From positions 434,001 through 498,000 of the forward strand of contig CATKWJ010000009.1 of the NCBI GenBank assembly GCA_949825065.1: 64,000 nucleotides of DNA, written 5' to 3'. Below, piece after piece: positions 42,891-54,019 of this stretch. Both the position numbers and the translations under genes were made by a program. The stretch is from Odontocerum albicorne (Eukaryota; Arthropoda; Insecta; Trichoptera; Odontoceridae). How positions within the stretch are numbered: position 1 is the first letter of the stretch; each line of letters opens with the position of its first letter. The notes under the pieces are model-generated. The model was not told the DNA's origin, made no database searches, and was given only the letters and a program-made list of their open reading frames with translations.

Positions 42891-44239
42891 TAGTCCCGTC
42901 AATTAGGTATAGCTTTGATTCTTATTTATTTTTCTATATTTCGTTTCTTTCTTTTTTGCCAGTTGATTACGTTATCGATTTAGAGGTTCAATCTGACCGC
43001 TTCACGATTATTTTGCAACGAACCGTAAGGAAAGAAAAAATATATGCTATCAAAGAAAATGTCTATAAATGTGTAATTATAAATATACGCAATGTTTTCA
43101 TAAACAATTTCCATAAGATGTAATAACAGAATCATGGTTCAGTAGCTTTGTCTGCGATAAAGAATTATTTATTGACAGGTAAAGACATTGTTATTTATTG
43201 ACTTGAATAGTCATAGTACAATGTGTTAGTATTGTGGTTGGCAGAGAGATCAGGTCTTCACTTTATTCGTTTCTGTAATTGTTTTCCATAAGCTCTGTAC
43301 ATCTTATACCGTCATGAACAATTGTGTACACTCGGCGTGTTTTTGTACATCACACCTATTTAAAAAAAATGGTCTCGTTGAAAGTAATTTCAAAAAATTA
43401 TATCAAATTTAAATGTGAAGTTGCGCCAAACTTGTGAATGATGGTTGTCAATACTTGAAGTATCTCAGCGATCCCTCATGTCATAAATCATTATTAAAAC
43501 AAAAACAACTTTATCATTTAATTTTTACTTCCACACATTTGATATTGGACTCTGACCTGAATAAAACTAATTATTAAATAATTAGTTTTATTCAGGTAAG
43601 CAATTGACTATATAGTGTTCCATCTATTATATAGAGAGCGTGAATCTGAGTCTATGGTTTTTTCTATGGAGTGTAACTGTCAAAATCACTTGACAATTGC
43701 GCATATCCTTCATGTATAGGAGTTCACGGCAAATATAGGATTGCATGGCCATTATTCAGAAATAATAGTGTTATTCCTGACGAATTGATCTGTCCATTAG
43801 GTATTGAAAATATGCGATTTATTTTGTCAATATTTTCGTTTTTGTGAGTTGATCATGTTATTGATTTAGATGTTCATTCTGACCGCTTCACGGTGATAGT
43901 ATATCAGTGTGCGCTGCTTGATAAAGTGACATTTTGTATTTTAAAAAGGTATACTTTTACCCCAGTTCATTTTGACAGTTGATCTGCTGGGATAGCGTTA
44001 CACCAGTACAATAGAGGTTTTACACTTTTTTCCATAAACTATATTAGTTCTTTTACAATAAAATCAAGTTGTTTGGTTCAAACTCTACTTACTCTGTACG
44101 AAAAATTACATTTTTATGTTATTTAAAGAAATCCTGTACAAATCAAACAAAAATATTTTTTCTCAAACATTTTCCCTTTAAAATTAATTTGAATCAGTGA
44201 ATAGCTGCATGGAGATCCTCTCTATGTTCAGGATGAGAG

Positions 44240-44480
44240 GACTAGATTGAATGAAAAAAATTGCTGTTCACTAATATCTTCCTTGCCAGATTTTCTTTTT
44301 CTCCCATTACAGAGCATTTACATTCTTGGGAATGCTGCGAGCTCTCTGAGTGGGGAAGACAATTTCCCCACGACAACTGAAAAAATCCTTCCACACCAGA
44401 TAACTTCTTCCAGTTTTAACAATAACATCATTCAGTGAAGAGACACACATAACGCCTGTATAAAAACAAATACTTACTAC
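44240..44480 (-). other. repeated ORF-like segment of unknown origin, copy 1
   Basis: One of four copies (others at about 50580-50830, 57150-57405 and 63400-63670). The 57.2-kb copy is open on minus and reads GVMCVSSLNGVIVKTGRSYL then CRGEIVFPTQRARSIPKKE. Codon-level conservation is not evident and I do not recognise the protein; it may be a transposon relic or an exon captured in the duplication. Confidence 0.4.
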
Positions 44481-45143
44481 CTTTATTCAATGGAAATGCA
44501 AACCCGCCCCACCGGTAGGCTGTCCACCGCTCCTTGAAACTTGTAAATTGTCACTAATAAAGTCAATTTCGACAATGACAACAAATTTAAATTCATTTGT
44601 TTTTGATAATCTGCTATATTTGATAACCTTGTGTTTGTGGACTTGTTTTACTTCAACTGGGCGACTTTCTAAATTAGAATCCTCACGTCACGCAGTAGCT
44701 TCTGCATTAATGTTGTGTTTCATTTTCACTTCACCATCACTGTATGTTATCATTTTCGGTTTTACTGCATTGGGCAAATTACATGATTGAATTTTTGTAT
44801 TCTATGTTTTTAATTATTGTTTTGTATTGTGAACAAATACTATTCCATCTGTTAAATTGTAACTCTGTTCTTATTGTTATAAAAGGACAATGTATATATA
44901 ACTATTTAGATAGCACACACCTCCAAGGGTTAGCTAATTCTGTATTTTAATTCACTTTTATTGGCCAAAGATAATATAACAAATTAAGTATATATAAGTT
45001 GAGTGTTATGATAGGAAGGTAGTGGTTGTGACCATTAGATAAGGTACTTCTCCGCATTCGCATATGTTCAGAAAAACATATTTGGTAAAAAAACCACAGT
45101 AAAATTACCAAGGCCAGACAACTACAAAAACACCTTTTAAACT

Positions 45144-45179
45144 TTTGATGATGAAATGAAAGCCTTGAAACCGGTAGGG
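45144..45179 (+). ncRNA. degenerate hammerhead-like motif, pLTR copy e
   Basis: TTTGATGATGAAATGAAAGCCTTGAAAC-CGGTA-GGG: CUGAUGA has become UUGAUGA, and stem I and stem II are disrupted. GAAAC, CCGG and GUAGGG survive. Confidence 0.35.
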
Positions 45180-45478
45180 TTATACCATTACAGAAAGTGG
45201 AATAAACAGTGTTTGATAAAACAAATTACAACGTCTTTATAACTCTTCCGATGTGTGACAGTTAAACATTAAGCTTTAGATGTAGTGTAATGCATGTGTC
45301 TAGTGTTCATACAGCATCATTAATATTTTTAAAAGACCTGGAAAACAAATCTACACACACCACTAGCAAAGAAGATACTTATATTATTTATAGTTAAGGC
45401 ATTAACTTTGTGGAGGTTTAAAGACATTGCAATTTGTTTTATATAACGCTGTTTATTCCTCTTTATGTACAGGTTTAA

Positions 45479-45518
45479 CCCTACCGATTTCAAGGTTTTC
45501 ACCTGGTCATCAGGGGAG
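45479..45518 (-). ncRNA. candidate hammerhead ribozyme, pLTR copy f
   Basis: Minus strand: CTCCC-CTGATGA-CCAGGTGAAAACCTT-GAAAT-CGGTA-GGG. Core intact; stem III reads UCGG rather than CCGG. Confidence 0.5.
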
Positions 45519-45677
45519 CACAAAAAAGTTATGTCTTGTCAAATTACAAAGAAGATTATCATGTCAGAAAAAGTTTCATTTACTAATTAATATCAGGCAT
45601 TGAATATCGTTTAATGCTTTCCTACGTGAAAGGGTAAAAGTATTACAAACTCGTTAAACTATTGTGAATGTTTCCAG

Positions 45678-45868
45678 GTTATAGATGGATCCTCAGCTAC
45701 ACAAAAGTGCAGATGTAATGGTGAAAGAAGAAAAGGCAAAAGATGGAGATACTGCAGCAGTGTTCCCCCAGTATGATATCAGTGTACATGAGGCAGATAT
45801 CAAACAGGAATGTGCACAAGATATCAAGGCAGATTCCAGACATGTTGTTGATAATCCCACAGTCCCAA
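45678..45868 (+). CDS. ZNF gene 5, exon A (module A)
   Basis: Acceptor TTTCCAG precedes 45678, ATG at 45685, donor A|GTAAAC at 45869, phase 1. It encodes MDPQLHKSADVMVKEEKAK, then DGDTAAVFPQYD, then HEADIKQECAQDIKADSRH. VKEE and IKQE fit psi-KxE. Confidence 0.85.
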
Positions 45869-45964
45869 GTAAACTTAATAATCTCATATTGTTAAAATAA
45901 AATAAATATGTGAGATATGACAATCAATTAAATTTATGTTGTATGAGTGGTGTTTAACCTACAG

Positions 45965-46011
45965 GTACACACCACCTATTCCATACCAGGCATGGATAAG
46001 GTGGTTTGTAC
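45965..46011. other. conserved 47-nt hairpin, copy II
   Basis: Same hairpin as at 34676 and 58496; here one stem pair is lost (GGTGGTTTGTAC). Confidence 0.55.
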
Positions 46012-46670
46012 TTTTAGGCCAGAATGTTTTTCACATTTTTATTGTGAAAAATATTTAAATCATTATCATAATTAAAAAGTTGATTAATCACGGTATGTTG
46101 ATGTTCTTTTATGTTGTACACCTCATTTTGATTAAATTCAATGATTTTCCTGTCACTAAATTGAATTCAGAAATATCACTACACTAAAAACTAGAATATG
46201 AAACGCAATGCACAAGTTTAATTTAGTTCATTATATAAATTAAAGTGACCAAAATGATCATGATCTACTACAGAGATGGCAGTATCTATACCAATTGTAA
46301 AAAATCAGAACCATATGTCGAATTGGTAATATAAACTCAACATTATTAATGCTTATATAGCCGTGCTGACCTGTGCGGTACTGATGTGAATTATTCAGTA
46401 CTTGGCAATGAAACTGTAAAAAAATTATTCAATATCATTTGAAGACCATCAAACATAAGGTATTTCTGCTGATGAAAACCAAATCATCGCCCTTATTTTT
46501 CTTCTGCCCCTAATTTTGAACTATTACATATATTAACTGCACCATCAATCTTCTTGAGCATTCGACCTTTTAACAGAAAGTGAAAGAAACAAGGTTTCGA
46601 GTTGTTGATAATGTATTATCTATTTGTTTTATTACTTCAGAAGTTTTGAACTTGTATGTTTTGTTCATAG

Positions 46671-46925
46671 ATATTAAAGCCCAGCCATCTTATGATACAT
46701 TCAATAAAGAAATTACCTCAGTAATGAGTTCACAAAGGAAATCCTATGATTTGGAATTGGAAATTTGTTCAAATTTTTCCATAAAAGAAGAAAATGTACC
46801 AGAGGATACTGCACCAGTATTACCTGATTTCGCTATGGACATACAGGAAGCGGATATAAAAAAGGAATGTGCTCGAGACAGTAACACAGAGGCTGTTGAT
46901 GTTTCTGACACGCATGCAATAACGA
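46671..46925 (+). CDS. ZNF gene 5, exon B (module B)
   Basis: 255 nt, acceptor TTCATAG, donor A|GTGAGT, phase 1 both sides. It encodes N-IKAQPSYDTFNKEITSVMSS, then NFSIKEENVPEDTAPVLPD, then EADIKKECARDSNTEAVDV. IKEE and IKKE fit psi-KxE. It lacks stops and differs from gene 4 exon B by a few substitutions. Confidence 0.85.
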
Positions 46926-47215
46926 GTGAGTATAATTATTTTAATTGTAATCTGAATAAGTTTTCATTAAATTCAGAAAAACAATTTTTTTTATTTGGTT
47001 TGAAATAGGATTCAAGTTAAGCCTTAGCATAAATAATAAAGATAAAATGTTTTTTCTTTTCCCTGTAAATTTTTTTCTCAATTAACAATTCAATACAAGT
47101 TAATTGTTGTATAAATCACAGAACTCAAATTTAAGAAATGCTTTATAACAAAAAGAACTGAGATCTATCTTTTCAATAATATAGAGATGTTTTCTTAATT
47201 TTCATATATTTTTAG

Positions 47216-48468
47216 ATTCAGGTGATATGAGCAACCAATTTAGGAAAGAGAAAAGCAGTGAAAATGGTTATCATGTCTTTGAACATTGTGGAAACACTTC
47301 AAATTTAAAATGCAAATTAAGAATTCATAGAGGAGAAAATCCCTGCAGCTTTAAAAATTGTGAAAAATTATTAACACAAAAAATGAGTTTAAAACATCAT
47401 AAAAATAATCCACCTGGAGAGAATTCTCTTGGTTGTGGAAATTGTTCACAGACATTCTCACGAAAAGACAAATTAAGAGATCATGAAAGGATTCATAGTG
47501 GAGAAAAGCCTTACAGCTGTGAACAATGTGATAAGACATTCTCAAAAAAATGCCTTTTAAAATATCATGAAAGGATTCATAGTGGAGAGAAGCCTTACAG
47601 CTGTGAACAATGTGATAAGACATTCTCAAAAAAATGCCTTTTAAAATATCATGAAAGGATTCATAGTGGAGAGAAGCCTTACAGATGTGGACAGTGTGAT
47701 AAGACATTCTCTGATAAAAGTTATTTGAAATTTCATGAAAGGATTCATAGTGGAGAGAAGCCTTACAGTTGTGGACAGTGTGGTAAAACATTCTCACAAA
47801 TAGGTAATTTAAAATCTCATGAAAGGATTCATAGTGGACAGAAGCCTTACAGCTGTGGACAATGTGATAAGGCATTCTCTGATAAACGTAATTTGAAATA
47901 TCATGAAATGATTCATAGTGGAGAAAAGCCTTACAGTTGTGGACAGTGTGATAAGACATTTTCACGAATATGTTATTTAAAATATCATGAAAGGAGTCAT
48001 AGTGGAGAGAAGCCTTATAGCTGTGGACAATGTGATAAGACATTCTTACAAAAATGTGACTTGAAATCTCATGAAAGGATTCATAGTGGAGAAAAGCCTT
48101 ACAGCTGTGGACAATGTGGTAAAACATTCTCACAAATAGGTAATTTAAAATACCATGAAATGATTCATAGTGGAAAGAAGTCTTACAGCTGTGGACAATG
48201 TGATAAGACATTCTCACGTAAAGATCGTTTGAATTCTCATGAAAGGATTCATAGTGGAGAAAAGCCTTACAGCTGTGAACAATGTGATAAGATATTTTCA
48301 ACAATAGGCTATTTAAAATATCATGAAAGGATTCATAGTGGAGAGAAGCCTTACAGCTGTGGACAATGTGATAAGACATTCTCACGAAAAGATCGTTGGA
48401 ATTCTCATGAAATGAGTCATCGTGGAGAGAAGCCTTCTCAAACAATAGAAGTTGAGTACACCATTTAA
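47216..48468 (+). CDS. ZNF gene 5, exon C: twelve C2H2 zinc fingers
   Basis: Acceptor TTTTTAG precedes 47216, giving N-SGDMSNQFRKEKSSEN. Two degenerate finger-like blocks (EHCGN..LKCKLRIH; CSFKNCEKLLTQKMSLKHH) lead into twelve canonical fingers, from LGCGNCSQTFSRKDKLRDH to YSCGQCDKTFSRKDRWNSH. Fingers 2 and 3 are identical in protein and differ at one of 84 nucleotides, so they arose by a very recent single-finger duplication. Fingers 5 and 9 share the helix QIGNLK. Spliced A+B+C is 1,692 nt (563 aa). Best candidate in the tandem group for a functional gene. Predicted nuclear DNA-binding protein. Confidence 0.9.
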
Positions 48469-48575
48469 GGAATCATAGTGGATAGGAGCCCTTAAATCTA
48501 TGGAAATTGCGCGAAGACATTCTTAGAAAAAGATTATTTAATATCTTATGCAAGGACTCATAGTGTAGAATTGCA
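48469..48575 (+). pseudogene. degenerate finger past the gene 5 stop
   Basis: GNCAKTFLEKDYLISYARTH-like remnant in a shifted frame, showing that the array was once longer. Confidence 0.65.
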
Positions 48576-49770
48576 TTTTAATTGCATAAGTTATCAAGAA
48601 ATTCATTTTTACAAAAAGTAAAAGTAAAACTGTATTTTTTATTTTGTCACTTTATTATTTTTCATTCCTTTTGAAATAATTTTTCTGGTGTTATATTTGC
48701 TGTTTCACTATTTTCATTTGATATTTTTAAATGAATAGCCTGACTTATGTTGCGCTATTTTGCATACCGGCTGGAATAATATAATATTATTTTTATTATA
48801 ATAAAACAGCATGAATTATTGGCAAAGTTTTACTATGTAACCCTTAAGCTTTGATAATTTTTAAGAATTTATATCTTGAATGTGCTTTTTTTCTGGAAAT
48901 TTTCCAAGGAATGAAGGAAAGAAAAAAAATATTGAGGCAATGTGTTCTAGATAGCGAGAAATTGCATCTGTGATTTTTTCTACGGAGCGTCAACTATCTA
49001 TAAAGCATGGCATAATTTGACACCGCCTTTACTTGACACTCGCTTATTCATTCATATATAGTTCACGGTCATTATTCAAGGGGAAGACACTGCATATCTG
49101 ACGTTTCTCCATGCATAGAAGTTCTTGGTCATTATTTAAGAAGATGAAGACACCGCGTATACTCCATCAGATATAGGAGTGCATGGCCATTATTCAGGAA
49201 GAGGAGTGTGTTATTCTTGTCGAAAAGTGTCAAGACGGTATTGATTGTTTGTGATTTATTTTAATTTTTTTCTGTATTAAATAGTTCATTATTTTATTGA
49301 TTTAGAGGTTCATTCTGACAGCTTGTTATTCTCAGTGATTATTTGTATATCAGTGAGCTCAGTGATTATTTGTATATCAGTGTGCACTACTTGATAAAGT
49401 GGCATTTTATGATTTATAAAGGTATATTTTTTACCTCAGCTCATTTTGACAGTTGATCTGCTTGGGAAGCAATCACCGTTACATCAGTACAATAGAGGTT
49501 TTACACTTTTTTCCATGATTTATGCTAAAATCAAGTTATTTGGTTCAAATTTGATGAAAAATAACATTTTGATGCTATTTCAAAGATATTTTCCTTATCG
49601 TTATACTGTTTAATATTTAAAAAGAAATTGTCTGAGTTGAGATCAAAACTATACAACTCCAGCGATATTTCAAATTAAAAATGTTAATTTCACAAGGACA
49701 GCGTAATTTGTGTTTTTGATGTTTTAGCAATATTTTTAGATTCCAGAAGCTAGGAAAGGACTTCAATAAC
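48576..49770. other. 3' flank of ZNF gene 5 and duplicated block
   Basis: Contains an AATAAA signal at about 48801 (possible gene 5 poly(A) site), the roughly 60-bp triple repeat at 49030-49215 and sequence homologous to the block upstream of genes 5/6. No other gene. Confidence 0.5.
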
Positions 49771-50200
49771 CCCAGATTACAAACATGCATACCATAATGC
49801 CATTTCCCTGTCAGTATAGTCAGAGTGCCAGGTCTTCCTATCTCGGCACACATCCTTAGCCTCTTCTACATCCATACACCTTTTCAAATGACTTCTATGA
49901 TTTCTCTGAGTTTCTACATGTCCTTTCAGAATAGCATTTACTTGATCCAACAATAATTTTCTTGACCTTCCTCTCACATTGGCACGATACTGTATATCTG
50001 TTTTGTTAATTTTTCTTCATTCATTCTTTCCACATGCCGTTTGTTATCCCTCTTAACTCTTATATTGTAATTGCTTTTCCTTTCACTCGTTTGTATCACC
50101 ATCACTTTGAATTTTGCAACATTCATTCTCAGATTATTCTCTTCGCATCTCTCATACATTGGATTACAAAAATACTTTAAATAAAGAAAATAGGTCACAC
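49770..50200 (-). mobile_element. LINE reverse-transcriptase C-terminal relic, copy 1
   Basis: Minus strand: CEENNLRMNVAKFKVMVIQ (reverse-transcriptase palm/thumb 'C...N..LN..KSKVMV'), then RGRSRKLLLDQVNAILKGH and MDVEEAKDVCRDRKTWHSD, the usual C-terminus. The central part is deleted. A near-identical fragment lies at 62620-63010. Confidence 0.8.
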
Positions 50201-50209
50201 TGGAGGATG

Positions 50210-50940
50210 AAAATAAAGTGGTGGCACCGACAGGTTAAATACCACAATGTTGAAATTTGGATTAAATGGGAAGACGAGAAATAAAAAACAATATAATTTT
50301 TTAAATAATTTATACTATAGAAGTCGTTTGAAGATTACAAAAGTCACCATTTATTACAAAAATTGGACAAAGTTGTAAAAGTATCCCTGGCCGCCACAAG
50401 GTCAGGATGGTCAGTTGGACAGAAGGTAGTTCGGTGGATAGCTGTATGGAGCTGCTCCCTATTTTCAGAAAATACTTTCCTCACAGCTCCTCAAAATGCA
50501 GTCGGTGGGTTGATCTGAGTAGCCATACAAATTGCAACAGAATTGAAGGACTAGATTGAATGAAAAAGATTGCTGTTCACAAAACAAATCAAACTTTTTT
50601 TTAATTACATTTTATGGCATGGAAATATAATCTTCATTGCCAGATTCCTATATTTTTTCCATTACAGAGATTTTACTTCTTTCTTAGGAATGATGCGAGC
50701 TGTCCGAGTGGGGATGACAATCTCCCCACGAATACTTCAAAAATCCTTGCCCACCAGACAAATGTTTCCTGTCTTAACATTAACATCATTCAGTGAAAAG
50801 ATACACATTATGCTTGTATAAAAACAAATACCAACCACCCTAATTCATTTAAAACACAAACTAACCCAAACCCACCCTATCAGTTGGCAGCCCACCACTC
50901 CTTGAGACTTGTAAATTCTCACTTCAAAGGTTAATTTCAA
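50210..50940. repeat. duplicated block with a repeated ORF-like segment
   Basis: Near-identical to 63050-63770 (GTATCCCTGGCCGCCACAAG; GTTCGGTGGATAGCTGTATG). It contains the second copy of the unknown segment described at 44240 (here 50580-50830). Confidence 0.7.
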
Positions 50941-50959
50941 CAAAGACAACAAATTTGTT

Positions 50960-51700
50960 TTATATCTGGGTTTTTGTGACCCAAAAATGCCTATAAAACT
51001 GAATGGAAAGGTTTACCAGACTATCGTTAAACCCGCAATTATGTATGGCTCAGAATGTACAGCTCCTACTCTAGGCAACTTGAAAAAGCAGAAATGTGAA
51101 TGCTAGGCAGCTAAAAGACAAAACTAAGAACTCGCACATTCGTGGTAGCCTGGGAGTCACTGACATAAATAGTAAGCTGGAAGAGCGACAGCTGAGATGG
51201 TACGGGCACATAAGACGGAGACCACCAGACCATACCGTAAATCAGGCAAAGTCTGTGGATTTTCCTCGACAGCCGTCCAGCGGAAGACGAAAGAACTCCT
51301 GGATGACTCAATGCTCCAAAATCCTGCAGAGAAATGGCCTAGATGGGGTGCCGAATTCAATAAAGGCAAAGGGAGGAAAACAATTTAGGCAGTCGATCGG
51401 AGCGTGGTTGTTATTGCGACAGGAGTTTGAGTAATTGGGCTTGCAAGAGGAATGACTTGTGGAAAAGGTTTGTGTGAGCTCTTGAGTGTGGCGTTTTTTG
51501 TTGTTTTATATTTATAATTTTATGATTGTGTGCGGTATATTGTGGGATGAATGTTTTGGTCTGTCTGGAGTGACGAAGTGTGAGGAGTTTGATTTCGCAT
51601 GATGTATACATATGTAATTGAGCGTCACTGTTTGTCAGGTTGATGATAATGTGTAATGGGGTTTTATATTAAGGGGACCGAAAAGAAATAAAAAAATTCA
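50960..51700 (+). mobile_element. RTE-like LINE 3' end
   Basis: Plus strand: KMPIKLNGKVYQTIVKPAIM, then, after a small deletion, DKTKNSHIRGSLGVTDINSK, LRWYGHIRRRPPDHTVNQAK, GRRKNSWMTQCSKILQRNGL, FRQSIGAWLLLRQEFE*. The 3' UTR runs to about 51700. Same family as 29860-30160, 40905-41046 and 63815-64000. Confidence 0.85.
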
Positions 51701-51719
51701 TTCAATTACAAAAAATAAG

Positions 51720-52262
51720 TTTAAGTATCACAAATTTACCCTTATACAACCTTGTAATGACGTTCAGTAATTTTAATTATTTAATCAACTTTAATATAAG
51801 CCTTGATTCTATTAAATAGCAAGTTATTTAGGTAAATTACATAAAACTAACAATAATGACAAATTAATACATCTTGTCAAAAATTTGCAAAAATGTGGCA
51901 GTTTGTTAAAATTAAATAATATTTGGTGATGTTTGTCAAAAGTCACTACGTTAGTCTGCATTGGCTAGGGATGGGGTATACGATAATTGGATTTTAAATT
52001 TTTTTATACCTAAAATGAAATGTTCGTAATTAGTATTAATCCATAGTGGATTTTGGGCCTATTTTAAAATAAATACAAATCATACAATACATAAGAAAGT
52101 CAGTATAATGTAAATTAGGAATTAAAACGTCAGTTTAGAGAAAAACAATTTTCCGATTTATAAAAATACTATTCGATTTGTAAAAAAAACTATTTTTTTC
52201 CATCCCTTTGAGATATGACGTTTAAAATGTCGCAGGACCCATCCTACATTTTCTCAAGTATA
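51720..52262. mobile_element. element X copy 3
   Basis: Same sequence order as copy 1 but without the TTAA MITE, so it preserves the empty site at 51784-51800. It ends CTACATTTTCTCAAGTATAG. An exon B lies about 220 bp beyond it, exactly as for copy 1 and gene 3. Confidence 0.8.
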
Positions 52263-52482
52263 GTTAATTAGGCTTTACGTAAGCCTTCTCAACTTTCAAT
52301 TTAATGTATCCCAGGGACACAAAAATAAACTGAAATTGGTCTGCCAAGTACTGTGATGCTATTTGTAAAATGATGTTGGATTTTTAAGGTCTCTTAACCA
52401 AATGAATATTAGTTATTATATTAAAAATATAATGCATAAATGAAAAAAATATTAAAAATAAGAGTCAAATATTCATACTCAC

Positions 52483-52749
52483 TTGAATTTGCAAGAGTGC
52501 CACAAGCATCAACAGTCTCTGTGTGACTGACTCCAGCACATTCCCTTTTTGTATCCGCTTCCTGTATGTCCACAGAAAAATCAGGGAATACTGGCACAGT
52601 TGCGCAATACCCTGATTTTTCTATAACATTTCATTCTTTTACGGAAAAATCTGAACATCTCTCAAATTTTAAGCTGTGGGATGTCTCCCGTGAACTCATG
52701 ACTGTGGTAATTTCTTTATTTAATGTATCATATGATTGGTCCAGAATAT
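52483..52749 (-). pseudogene. orphan exon B (module B) with one stop
   Basis: Minus strand, acceptor ATTTTGCAG, donor A|GTGAGTATG, 267 nt. It encodes N-ILDQSYDTLNKEITTVMSS, then DFSVKE*NVIEKSGYCATVPV, then SVDIQEADTKRECAGVSHTE. TGA replaces a codon in the first psi-KxE site, and IKxE has become TKRE. No finger exon lies downstream on the minus strand. It is part of a segment (element X plus exon B) duplicated from or to the gene 3 locus. Confidence 0.82.
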
Positions 52750-52859
52750 CTGCAAAATATCAAATCTATTGAAGTAATAAAACAAAGTGATGACATGTTA
52801 AATGAAATCTATAATAACAAACATACAGTGTTTGGAAAAACCTTCTATTGTAATTTTTG

Positions 52860-54019
52860 TTTTCAGTACAACTTTCTCTCTCTCTTTGAATAATGGCCGT
52901 GAACTACTATGTATGAAGGAGTATACGCCAACAGTACAACTTTATAATTTAATATTTATTTACATTATATGTGTTCTCTGGGTAAAATAAATTATTTATG
53001 TTAGCAATGTGCTAGTGTTCTTTCTTCTTGAATTATGGCCGTGAACTCCTAAAGTATTTAATTTATGAATGCTACTCTCTCTCTTTGAATAATGAACGTG
53101 AACTTCTATATATGAAGGAGTATACGCCAGTGTCAAGTGATGTCCTACTCGGCTAGACAGAAAGAATTTGCGTCTATGACTTTTTTCTATGAAATATGCG
53201 TAACTCAATAAATTTGACACCGTGCCTTGATTTAGCGTCGTATATTCATCGATATATAAGAATTTACGACCATTATTCGAGAAGAATACAGCACGTATTT
53301 TGCGTATACTCTAAACGTCGAAGTTCATGGCTATTATTTAAGAAGGTAGAGACACCGCGAATTCTCCATCAGATATAGGAGTGCATGGCCATTGTTTAGG
53401 AAGAAAAGTGTGTTAGTCCCGTCAATTAGGTATTGCTTTGATTCTTATTCATTTTTCTATATTTCGTTGTTTTCTTTTTTGCTGGTTGATTACGTTATCG
53501 ATTTAGAGGTTCATTCTGACCGCTTCACGGTGATGACTGCTTCACAATTATTTTGCAACGAACCTTAAGGAAAGAAAAAATATGTACTATCAAAGAAAAT
53601 GTCTATAAATGTGTAATGATAAATATCAGCAATGTTTTAATAAACAATTTCCATAAGATGTAATAACAGAATCATGGTTCAGTAGCTTTGTCTGCGATAA
53701 AGAATTATTTAGTGACAGGTAAAGACATTCTTATTTATTGACTTGAATAGTCATGGTACAATGTTTCAGTATTGTGGTTGGCAGAAAGATCAGGTCTTCA
53801 CGTTATTCCTTTCCGTATTTGTTTTCTATCAGCTCTGTATATCTTATAATGTCATGTGTACATTCGGCATGTTTTTTTACATCACACGTATTAAAAAAAA
53901 TGGTCTCGTTGAAAGTAATTTCAAAAGATTATGTCAAATTAAAACGGGAAGTTGCGCCAAACACTTCTGAACGATGGTTGTCAATAATTTTAGTAACTCA
54001 GCTATCCCTCATGTCATTA
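52860..54019. repeat. inter-ZNF duplicated block, left of mariner
   Basis: Holds two copies of the GAGTATACGCC repeat (52886, 53078), the roughly 60-bp triple repeat (53230-53405) and sequence homologous to 42900-43490. The mariner at 54.02 kb interrupts it at GATCCCTCATGTCAT; the alignment resumes at 55310. Confidence 0.7.

Larger units (their letters stand above)
42640..44880. repeat. inter-ZNF duplicated block, copy II upstream
   Basis: Homologous in pieces to 52860-54020 plus 55310-57540 (landmarks GCCAGTTGATTACGTTATCG, TTCTGACCGCTTCACGGTGA, CAGTTGATCTGCTGGGATAG). Part of the tandem duplication that produced genes 5 and 6. No functional gene recognised. Confidence 0.72.
44880..45677. repeat. 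upstream block of tandem ZNF unit, copy II, with two pLTRs
   Basis: Homologous to 33690-34392 but with an additional plus-strand pLTR fragment at about 45140-45240 and the usual minus-strand pLTR at about 45395-45530. Confidence 0.75.
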
